From assembly GCA_947462865.1 (NCBI GenBank), contig CANHRW010000143.1, forward strand, positions 1-5,389: a stretch of DNA of 5,389 nucleotides, given 5' to 3'. Below, piece by piece: positions 1 to 5,389 of this stretch. A program made the position numbers and the translations under genes. The DNA comes from Bacteroidota bacterium. Its GTDB lineage: Bacteria; Bacteroidota; Bacteroidia; UKL13-3. The notes under the pieces are model-generated. The model worked only from the letters and a program-made list of their open reading frames with translations, made no database searches and was not told where the DNA came from. Every line of letters begins with the position of its first letter. The stretch's first letter is position 1.

Positions 1-360
1 ATTGCTGTTTTGAAATCCATTAAAAAGATTCAAATTGGCATTGATACCTGCCGAATTGGTTTGAAACGATTGGTCTTTTTGTGCTGAGTTGGTTTCAGGA
101 TTAATGGCAAAACCTGTCTGCCAACTGTTCGAGAAACTGCCATTAACTGATGGAAGAACAGCTGCTTTTGATTGCAAATAATTCTCTCTCAGCAGTTTAT
201 TTTCAATTTGTTTTTGCTGAATGTTGATATTGGCTTCGGTTGCCTGCTTGATACACGCTTGTAAGGTCCATACTTTTTGCTGTTGTCCTTCAGCAATATG
301 AGACAACAAACACGCGAAGACCCAAAATCCAATTCTTTTTTTTAATATTTGAAGTGCCAT
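1..360 (-). CDS. TolC-family outer-membrane efflux protein, N-terminal part (partial)
   Basis: This is the first 120 codons of a gene read on the minus strand from an ATG at 360-358; it is open to the window edge, so about three quarters of a typical TolC-family protein (roughly 430-480 residues) is missing. Residues 1-25 look like a Sec signal peptide: basic KKR at 7-9, hydrophobic core at 10-19, probable cleavage near AEG/QQ at 23-27. The mature part opens with WTLQACIKQA (31-40), the usual start of TolC proteins, and continues as a Gln/Asn-rich helix to about 66. KAAVLPSVNGSFS (65-77) and NLNLFNGFQNSN (109-120) are the hallmark edges of the first beta-hairpin of the TolC barrel. Family members are trimeric outer-membrane channels of tripartite efflux or type I secretion systems; the pump partner is not in the window. 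An in-frame stop (TGA) lies seven codons upstream with no other start codon between, so this ATG is well supported. Confidence 0.9.
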   Translation of the reverse strand, partial: MALQILKKRIGFWVFACLLSHIAEGQQQKVWTLQACIKQATEANINIQQKQIENKLLRENYLQSKAAVLPSVNGSFSNSWQTGFAINPETNSAQKDQSFQTNSAGINANLNLFNGFQNSN

Positions 361-380
361 CTGTTTGGTTGGATGAAATC

Positions 381-384
381 AAGG
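381..384 (+). promoter_or_regulatory. Weak Shine-Dalgarno-like AAGG before the deacetylase ATG
   Basis: AAGG sits 8 nt upstream of the ATG at 393 and is the only purine-rich site of this kind near either possible start of the deacetylase. It supports ATG 393 over the alternative GTG at 354. Bacteroidota often initiate without a strong Shine-Dalgarno, so this is only supporting evidence. Confidence 0.3.
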
Positions 385-416
385 CAAAAATAATGTTTAA
401 ATATTCATTCCCTCAA
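385..416 (-). promoter_or_regulatory. Candidate Bacteroidota-type promoter for the TolC-family gene
   Basis: On the minus strand, TATTTTTG (plus positions 392-385) matches the Bacteroidota -7 consensus TAnnTTTG exactly. A TTG (plus positions 416-414) lies 21 nt upstream, within the 17-23 nt range described for Flavobacterium promoters. The TolC-family ATG follows 24 nt after the -7 box, which would give a short leader of about 15-20 nt. The upstream half lies inside the first codons of the divergent deacetylase gene. The assignment rests on motif matching in AT-rich DNA, where chance matches occur, and there is no expression evidence. Confidence 0.4.
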
Positions 417-1010
417 TTTATCAAATATATTGCTCCAGCATATACCTGGTGGGCAAAAACCAAGGATAAATCCTTGTATTTTACATTTGATGATGGTCCT
501 CACCCTGAAATTACACCTTGGGTTTTAAATGAATTAGCCAAATTCAATGCCAAAGCCAGTTTTTTTTGTGTAGGCGAAAATGTTATTAAGCATCGTGAAA
601 CCTATCAAATGCTTCTTGAAAACGGACATGCTGTTGGCAATCACTCCTACAACCATTTAAATGGTTGGGAAACGGAAAATGAGAGGTATTTCGAGAACAT
701 TGAAAAAGCAGCAACCCTCATCAAAAGTAAGTATTTCAGACCACCTTATGGAAAAATAAAGCCCAGTCAAGCCAAATGTTTAAAGAATAAATATGAGTTA
801 ATTATGTGGAGTCATTTGAGCAGAGACTACGATCCATCGTTAAACATACAAGAAAGTTTAAAGGAGCTGAAAAAGGCTGGTCCGGGAGCCATTTTTGTAT
901 TTCATGACAGTGAAAAATCACTGAATAATTTAAAACAACTATTACCGGAACTGCTCCAGTTTTATCATAATAAAGGGTATGTGTTTCGTTCTCTCGACCA
1001 AAGAAAATGA
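393..1010 (+). CDS. NodB-type polysaccharide deacetylase (carbohydrate esterase 4 family)
   Basis: Predicted 205-residue metal-dependent deacetylase that removes N- or O-acetyl groups from a glycan; the substrate is unknown. The NodB motifs are all present in order: TFDDGP at 31-36 (catalytic base D33, metal ligand D34), GNHSYNH at 82-88 (metal ligands H84 and H88), RPPYG at 116-120, MWSHLSRDYD at 138-147, and VFHDS at 169-173 (catalytic H171). The fourth motif has D-Y where many NodB proteins have D-W. The protein is essentially one NodB domain with no signal peptide or membrane segment, so it probably acts in the cytoplasm. I chose ATG 393 because the family usually begins about 25-30 residues before TFDDGP and because an AAGG precedes it. 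An in-frame GTG at 354 would add 13 residues (MPSVWLDEIKAKI) and overlap the divergent TolC-family start by 7 nt. The stop overlaps the next gene as ATGA, implying translational coupling with the glycosyltransferase. Confidence 0.93.
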   Translation: MFKYSFPQFIKYIAPAYTWWAKTKDKSLYFTFDDGPHPEITPWVLNELAKFNAKASFFCVGENVIKHRETYQMLLENGHAVGNHSYNHLNGWETENERYFENIEKAATLIKSKYFRPPYGKIKPSQAKCLKNKYELIMWSHLSRDYDPSLNIQESLKELKKAGPGAIFVFHDSEKSLNNLKQLLPELLQFYHNKGYVFRSLDQRK

Positions 1011-2128
1011 TGTACTTTGAACTGATTGCATTGGTTATGATTTGGGCTTATTGCGCCATTCAACTGTTGTTATTGTACCAGCATTTTTGGCATACAGACA
1101 CGCCCCATTCAATCGAAAATCAATTGCCAGCTGTCAGCATTTTAATTCCAGCACGTAACGAAGCCCATCAGATAAACAATTGTTTGGAAGCAATCTATCG
1201 GTTGAATTACCCTTTACATCTATTATACATTTTGGTGGGTGATGATGGCTCAACAGACCATACAGCTGCTTTGGCAATGGAATGGAAAAAGCTTTTCCCC
1301 AATTTTGATTGTATACAAATTAACCAGATACATGGGAAGGCTCGGGCTAAAGCAAATGTGATTGAACATTTGATGCAGGTTGCTCAAACAGAAATTGTAT
1401 TTGTAACAGATGCAGACATTCAAGTAAACAAAAACTGGATCAAAACTTTGTTGCCAGAATTTCAAACAGCTGATATGGTAAGTGGTATTACCATTGTAAA
1501 AGGAAATACCTTGTTTGAAAGCATGCAAGGTTTTGAATGGCTCTTGGGTTTTTCAAATTTGGTAAGTTTTGAAAAATTAGGTTTACCAAGTACAGCGGTT
1601 GGCAACAATATGGCTTTTTCCAAAACAGCCTATAATGCTGTTGGAGGCTATGCCAATATTGACTTTTCTGTAACAGAAGACTTGGCACTTACACAGGCAT
1701 TTCGTAAAAATGGTTTTGTCATTAAAACAGTAACTAACCAAAGCTCTTTGAATTTTTCGACGGGTCAGTCACAGTTTTTTGCATTGTTACACCAAAGAAA
1801 AAGATGGCTCATTGGAGCCAAGCAGCTGCCAGTTATTTGGAAAACAATATTCATGTTACAAGCATTCTTTTTGCCTGCATTGATTTTTGTTGCATTACTT
1901 CATTTAAAATTGGCTTTATGGGTTTGGTTTGTTAAATCGGTTCTACAAGGCATTCAAATTTTATTATTTAGCAAGCATATAGCGTTTCAAAATAAGTGGT
2001 ACTTGTTACCTTTGTTTATAGTTTACCAAGAATTGGTGTTATTGGCTACAGCTTTATTTTATATATTGCCTATACCTATGAATTGGAAACAAAGAACCTA
2101 TACCAAAACAAACGAACCCATTTATTAA
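1007..2128 (+). CDS. Membrane-anchored family 2 glycosyltransferase
   Basis: This 373-residue inverting glycosyltransferase has a GT-A fold and would transfer a sugar from a nucleotide-sugar donor on the cytoplasmic side of the inner membrane. Predicted layout: one N-terminal membrane helix (about 4-24), catalytic domain (about 41-270), then about three membrane helices (280-299, 302-321, 333-355). Catalytic signatures are complete: VSILIPARNE (43-52), GDDGSTD (78-84), the DAD metal motif (135-137), VTEDLAL (222-228, with the putative base D225) and QRKRW (263-267). The last is the Q-x-x-R-W motif found in processive GT2 enzymes such as chitin, hyaluronan, cellulose and poly-GlcNAc synthases. 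At 373 residues it is slightly shorter than IcaA/NodC-type synthases. Two ATGs occur in tandem (1007 and 1010); either gives stop/start overlap with the deacetylase. The next gene starts 1 nt after the stop. Substrate and product cannot be read from the sequence; pairing with a deacetylase favours an N-acetylhexosamine. Confidence 0.92.
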   Translation: MMYFELIALVMIWAYCAIQLLLLYQHFWHTDTPHSIENQLPAVSILIPARNEAHQINNCLEAIYRLNYPLHLLYILVGDDGSTDHTAALAMEWKKLFPNFDCIQINQIHGKARAKANVIEHLMQVAQTEIVFVTDADIQVNKNWIKTLLPEFQTADMVSGITIVKGNTLFESMQGFEWLLGFSNLVSFEKLGLPSTAVGNNMAFSKTAYNAVGGYANIDFSVTEDLALTQAFRKNGFVIKTVTNQSSLNFSTGQSQFFALLHQRKRWLIGAKQLPVIWKTIFMLQAFFLPALIFVALLHLKLALWVWFVKSVLQGIQILLFSKHIAFQNKWYLLPLFIVYQELVLLATALFYILPIPMNWKQRTYTKTNEPIY

Positions 2129-2129
2129 T

Positions 2130-2900
2130 ATGCATTTTATAGACACACATTGTCATTTATACGCTGACGAGTTCAATGAAGACCGCAAAATTGCCGTTGA
2201 AAAAGCAGTACAGAATGGGATTCAACATTTATTTTTGCCAAATATAGATACCGCGTCTATTCAGCCAATGTTAGATTTGGTTTGGGAATATCCAATGCAT
2301 TGTTTTCCGATGATGGGTTTGCATCCTTGTTCTGTAGATGTTCATGTAGATGCACAGTTGTTTCAAATTCAAAAATGGCTTAAAAAGAGAAAGTTTTATG
2401 CAGTTGGCGAAATAGGTTTAGATTATTATTGGAGTACAGCATTCAAAGACCAACAAATCATGGCATTCAAAAAACAATTGATGTGGGCCATTCAGCTAGA
2501 TTTACCTGTAGTCATTCATTCGAGAAACAGTAACGAAGATGTGATAGCCATTTTACAGGAGTTGAAGCATTCTAAATTGCGTGGAATTTTTCATTGTTTT
2601 GGGGGTACTCTTGAACAAGCACAGCAATTAATTGAACTCAATTTTTACATAGGTATTGGAGGTGTAGTTACCTATAAAAATAGTGGTTTAGATAAAGTAG
2701 TAGCAGCTATACCCACCTCAAAAATAGTACTTGAAACGGATGCCCCTTATTTAGCGCCTGTTCCATTCAGAGGCAAAAGAAACGAACCATTTTACTTGAT
2801 TGAAATCGCAAAAAAAGTTGCAGAGATTAAAGGAATAGGTTTGAACCAACTTGCAAATACAACCACAGCCAATGCCAAATTGGTTTTTGGAATTGATTAG
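2130..2900 (+). CDS. TatD-family metal-dependent hydrolase (putative DNase)
   Basis: A 256-residue amidohydrolase-fold protein of usual full length for the TatD/YcfH family; characterised members are Mg2+-dependent 3'-5' DNA exonucleases in the cytoplasm linked to DNA repair and degradation. All expected metal-site residues are visible: H7 and H9 in DTHCHLY (5-11), E94 in VGEIGLDYYW (92-101), H130 in PVVIHSR (126-132), H155 in IFHCFGG (153-159) and D204 in LETDAPYLAP (201-210). The substrate-side RGKRNEP (214-220) typical of the family is also present. GLHPCSV (63-69) matches the usual G-x-H-P element. The ATG lies 1 nt beyond the glycosyltransferase stop, so it is almost certainly the third gene of the same operon. 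No clear Shine-Dalgarno precedes it, so coupling to upstream translation is likely. Bacteroidota genomes may carry more than one TatD paralogue, so I give no gene symbol. Confidence 0.95.
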   Translation: MHFIDTHCHLYADEFNEDRKIAVEKAVQNGIQHLFLPNIDTASIQPMLDLVWEYPMHCFPMMGLHPCSVDVHVDAQLFQIQKWLKKRKFYAVGEIGLDYYWSTAFKDQQIMAFKKQLMWAIQLDLPVVIHSRNSNEDVIAILQELKHSKLRGIFHCFGGTLEQAQQLIELNFYIGIGGVVTYKNSGLDKVVAAIPTSKIVLETDAPYLAPVPFRGKRNEPFYLIEIAKKVAEIKGIGLNQLANTTTANAKLVFGID

Positions 2901-2961
2901 CACAAAATTCTGTTTCACTTTTTCATACAAATGCGTAATATTGGCTTAAAATACCATCGCA
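2901..2961 (+). promoter_or_regulatory. 61 bp spacer with a weak candidate promoter for the receptor gene
   Basis: This AT-rich spacer between the TatD stop and the receptor start contains TAATATTG at 2936-2943, one mismatch from the Bacteroidota -7 box TAnnTTTG, with TTTC at 2913-2916 (one mismatch from TTTG) 19 nt upstream. The leader would be only about a dozen nt. I see no convincing rho-independent terminator after TatD, so read-through from the upstream operon into the receptor is equally possible. A stop codon at 2947-2949 is in frame with the receptor and bounds its 5' end. Confidence 0.25.
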
Positions 2962-5389
2962 TTGAAAAAAAATATACTCAGTCTTTTTCTTGTTTTAACC
3001 ATTTTGTGTAGTCAAACGATTGCACAATCGGTTATAATCGGCGGAATTGTAAAAGATGCAAAAAATTCAGAGCCCATCATTGGGGCTGTGTTGACTGTTA
3101 AAAATACCAAAATAGGTGCAAGTACTGATTTTGAAGGGCATTTTCAGCTCAAATACTACGGCAGTTTTCCTGTTGTATTGGTAGTGAGTTATATGGGTTA
3201 TCAAACCGATGAAGTCATTTTGAGCAAAGCTAGTACTGATTTGGTGGTTAAAATCAAACAAGATGCCAAGCAACTCAAAGAGGTGAATGTGCGAGATTCT
3301 CGCATTACCGAAAAACAAAAGCAGGCCCCGCTCACCATTGAAACCATGGATGCATTGGCCATTAAACAAACACCAGCAGCTAATTTCTATGAAGGCTTGG
3401 CTCACCTTAAAGGTGTAGACATGACCAGTGCCAGTATTGGATTTAAAATCATCAATACAAGGGGATTTAATAGCACCTCACCAGTTAGGTCATTGCAACT
3501 CATTGATGGGGTAGATAACCAAAGTCCAGGATTGAATTTTTCTTTAGGTAATTTTTTAGGTGCCAGCGAATTGGATGTACAGAAGGTTGATTTAGTGGTA
3601 GGAGCTAGTAGTGCATACTATGGGCCAAATGCTTTTAATGGTGTCATAAACATGCAAAGTAAAAGCCCCTTTTTATTTCCAGGCTTGAGCGTTCAAACCA
3701 GATTTGGTGAACGTGAACTGATTGAAACCGCTGTTAGGTATGCAGAAATTTTAAAACCCAATAAATTGGCATTTAAGCTCAATGTGTTTAGCATGTCTGC
3801 TTTAGATTGGCAGGCCAGAAATTATGATGCCACCACACAATCTCCTGTTGGGGTAGCTAATCCAGGAGGTTACGATGCAGTAAATGTATATGGTGATGAA
3901 TATTCTAATTCAAGGTTTCGACAAACAGGTTTGCCTTATTTGGGATATGGCTATGCCCTAAGAAAAGGCTATAAGGAAGAAGATTTGGTAGATTACAATA
4001 CTAAAAATTTAAAATTGAATGCAGCTGTTCATATCCGCTTTAAAAATGAGAGGGAACTCATTCTTGCCTCTAATATGGGTAATGGTAACACCATCTATCA
4101 AGGAGATAACCGTTTTAGTTTAAAAGACATTTATTTTTTTCAAAATAAAATAGAGTTCAGAAAAGAGAATCACTATTTTGTAAGGGCTTATGCTACACAC
4201 GAAGATGCAGGCAATAGTTTTGATGCTTATTCAACCGCTCTGCTTTTGCAAAATGCAGCTAAATCTGAGAACAATTGGGCGGCCGATTATGCAGAAAACT
4301 GGAACCGTTTTATTTACAACCGCATTCAAACCATTCGTCCAAAAATAGGTACGCAACCTGCTGGTGTTCGTTACGAAGACTATGCCAACCAATACATGCA
4401 GGAAAAATTTGCAGATTCCTTGAATTATTATCATTGGCTAAACAATCAAATAACAGATACCTCTTATTCCAGTACCAGAGGAGGTAATGACAGGTTAATT
4501 CCTGGCACAGCTGCATTCAATGAGGCATACCAATCTATTATCTCTAGAACTAACCGCGAAGGTGGATCCCGCTTTTTTGACAGATCAGCATTGTATCATG
4601 TAATGGGTGAATACCAAAGCATTATTGCAGGAAATGTTGTAAAAGTTGGGGCTAATTTTAGGTTATATGCACCTTATTCTAGAGGTACTATTTTTTTAGA
4701 TACGCTTCCTAATCAGCGCATTTACAACCACGAATTTGGCGCTTATTTAGGCGTTGAAAGAAAAGATTTGGACGACCATTTAAAAACAAGTTTTACTTTT
4801 AGAGCAGATAAAAACCAAAATTTCAATTTCCTGTTTTCTCCTGCAGCAACTATGGTTTATACCAATCAAGCACATGTACTTAGAATTTCAGTTTCTTCGG
4901 CCATTCGTAACCCAACACTTACCGACCAATACATCAATTTAAATGTGGGTAGGGCTGTTTTATTGGGAAATATAAATGGGTTTGACAGCTTGGTTACCAT
5001 TCCTTCCATGTTAGATGCATTTAACAACGGTCGCGATAAATTGAGCTATTTTAATGTAGACCCTATACAACCAGAGCAAGTAAAGACTTTAGAATTGGGT
5101 TACAGAACTAATTTTACCGATAAATTTTATGTAGACATGAGCTGGTATTTTAGTTGGTATACCAATTTTATAGGCTATAAAATTGGGGCTGCTTTAGATT
5201 GGCCTGTGGGTACTCTCTTTCCTAACGGATTGCAAGTGTATAGGGTTGCTACCAATTCTAAAGATGCTGTAACCACACAAGGATTTACAATTGGACTAAA
5301 TTATTATCTAAAGAAATACCTGGGCTTTGTTGGCAATTATTCTTGGAATAAATTAGACAGAATGGGGTCTACAGATCCATTGATTCCTG
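2962..5389 (+). CDS. TonB-dependent outer-membrane receptor with carboxypeptidase-regulatory-like domain (3' partial)
   Basis: An uninterrupted frame of 809 codons runs to the window edge; the C-terminal end of the barrel is missing. Residues 1-21 form a signal peptide (KKN, hydrophobic core, likely cleavage at TIA/Q, 19-22). Residues about 24-100 match a CarboxypepD_reg-like domain: GGIVKDAKNSEPIIGA (27-42), STDFEGHFQL (54-63), VSYMGYQ (75-81). KEVNVRDS (106-113) sits where Bacteroidota receptors carry the TonB-contact segment. The plug domain includes TRGFNS (167-172), LQLIDGVDNQSPG (178-190) and VGASSAYYGPNAFNGVINM (213-231). The rest is beta-barrel, with typical blocks SSAIRNPTLTDQY (645-657) and PEQVKTLELGYR (704-715). 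The receptor would import a bulky ligand across the outer membrane using TonB-ExbBD energy; the ligand is not identifiable, and no SusD-type partner is visible. The start is taken as TTG 2962 because an in-frame stop lies at 2947 and the first in-frame ATG (3193) would delete the signal peptide. Confidence 0.93.
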   Translation, partial: MKKNILSLFLVLTILCSQTIAQSVIIGGIVKDAKNSEPIIGAVLTVKNTKIGASTDFEGHFQLKYYGSFPVVLVVSYMGYQTDEVILSKASTDLVVKIKQDAKQLKEVNVRDSRITEKQKQAPLTIETMDALAIKQTPAANFYEGLAHLKGVDMTSASIGFKIINTRGFNSTSPVRSLQLIDGVDNQSPGLNFSLGNFLGASELDVQKVDLVVGASSAYYGPNAFNGVINMQSKSPFLFPGLSVQTRFGERELIETAVRYAEILKPNKLAFKLNVFSMSALDWQARNYDATTQSPVGVANPGGYDAVNVYGDEYSNSRFRQTGLPYLGYGYALRKGYKEEDLVDYNTKNLKLNAAVHIRFKNERELILASNMGNGNTIYQGDNRFSLKDIYFFQNKIEFRKENHYFVRAYATHEDAGNSFDAYSTALLLQNAAKSENNWAADYAENWNRFIYNRIQTIRPKIGTQPAGVRYEDYANQYMQEKFADSLNYYHWLNNQITDTSYSSTRGGNDRLIPGTAAFNEAYQSIISRTNREGGSRFFDRSALYHVMGEYQSIIAGNVVKVGANFRLYAPYSRGTIFLDTLPNQRIYNHEFGAYLGVERKDLDDHLKTSFTFRADKNQNFNFLFSPAATMVYTNQAHVLRISVSSAIRNPTLTDQYINLNVGRAVLLGNINGFDSLVTIPSMLDAFNNGRDKLSYFNVDPIQPEQVKTLELGYRTNFTDKFYVDMSWYFSWYTNFIGYKIGAALDWPVGTLFPNGLQVYRVATNSKDAVTTQGFTIGLNYYLKKYLGFVGNYSWNKLDRMGSTDPLIP

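Noticed and set aside
309..312. Possible lipobox (V-F-A-C, residues 14-17) in the TolC-family signal peptide
   Set aside because: Phe at the -2 position is atypical, and a better signal peptidase I site follows at AEG/QQ, as in other Bacteroidota TolC proteins.
344..367. Near-matches to a -7 box for the deacetylase (AATATTTG at 344-351, TCTGTTTG at 360-367)
   Set aside because: Each breaks the conserved TA and neither has a TTG/TTTG 17-23 nt upstream, so I could not place a deacetylase promoter.
1250..1688. Two minus-strand open frames (1250-1528 and 1488-1688)
   Set aside because: Both are antisense to the catalytic core of the glycosyltransferase, whose motifs prove the plus frame; their translations resemble no family.
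2875..2895. Possible hairpin CCAAA...TTTGG near the TatD stop as a terminator
   Set aside because: The stem is only about 5 AT-rich pairs, lies before the stop codon and has no following T run; it is too weak to call a terminator.
2998..3012. Possible lipobox (T-I-L-C, ending at C16) in the receptor signal peptide
   Set aside because: Leu directly before Cys does not fit the lipobox, and a standard cleavage site TIA/Q follows.
3067..3405. 112-codon open frame on the minus strand
   Set aside because: It lies fully inside the receptor's carboxypeptidase-like and TonB-contact region, which is clearly coding on the plus strand; the minus translation shows no recognisable domain and is rich in Phe, His, Ile and Cys as expected of an antisense shadow.
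4231..4516. Small open frames on both strands (4231-4434 minus, 4275-4487 plus, 4310-4516 minus)
   Set aside because: All overlap the uninterrupted receptor frame and overlap one another, with low-complexity, Cys-rich translations; they are shadows.
2962..5389. SusC-type glycan-uptake locus
   Set aside because: The receptor is of carboxypeptidase-regulatory/plug/barrel type, but no SusD-like lipoprotein or glycan hydrolase is seen and the region downstream is outside the window; a SusC assignment is not supported.

Overview
The window looks like a chromosomal segment of a Bacteroidota bacterium (Flavobacteriia, Sphingobacteriia or Chitinophagia type). The DNA is AT-rich, Shine-Dalgarno sites are weak or absent, a promoter resembling the Bacteroidota TAnnTTTG type is visible, and one gene encodes a TonB-dependent receptor with the N-terminal carboxypeptidase-regulatory-like domain typical of this phylum. 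I cannot name genus or species.

Layout: (1) Positions 1-360, minus strand, hold the first 120 codons of a TolC-family outer-membrane efflux protein; the rest lies beyond the left edge. (2) Only about 32 bp away and divergent, a tight plus-strand cluster begins: a NodB-type polysaccharide deacetylase (393-1010), a membrane-anchored family 2 glycosyltransferase (1007-2128, sharing 4 nt with the deacetylase) and a TatD-family metal-dependent hydrolase (2130-2900, 1 nt after the glycosyltransferase). The spacing strongly suggests one transcript. (3) After a 61 bp gap, a TonB-dependent receptor (2962-5389, plus strand) starts at a TTG codon and runs off the right edge after 809 codons.

Working together: the deacetylase and glycosyltransferase are the clearest functional pair. 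The transferase has the D, DAD, ED and QxxRW residues of GT2 enzymes related to chitin/hyaluronan/poly-GlcNAc synthases, and the deacetylase has an intact NodB metal site and no signal peptide. They may build and deacetylate an N-acetylhexosamine glycan or glycolipid at the cytoplasmic face of the inner membrane. TatD is a housekeeping-type nuclease that appears to be co-transcribed. The TolC and TonB-receptor genes are both envelope genes, but nothing visible ties them to the glycan genes.

I found no RNA gene, CRISPR array, insertion sequence, phage gene or obvious new defence system. Apart from the 61 bp gap and the 32 bp divergent gap the window is fully coding. The observations worth following up are modest: the NodB/NodC-like pairing, a promoter placed inside the neighbouring gene, the TTG start followed by an A8 run, and a long polar insert in the receptor barrel.
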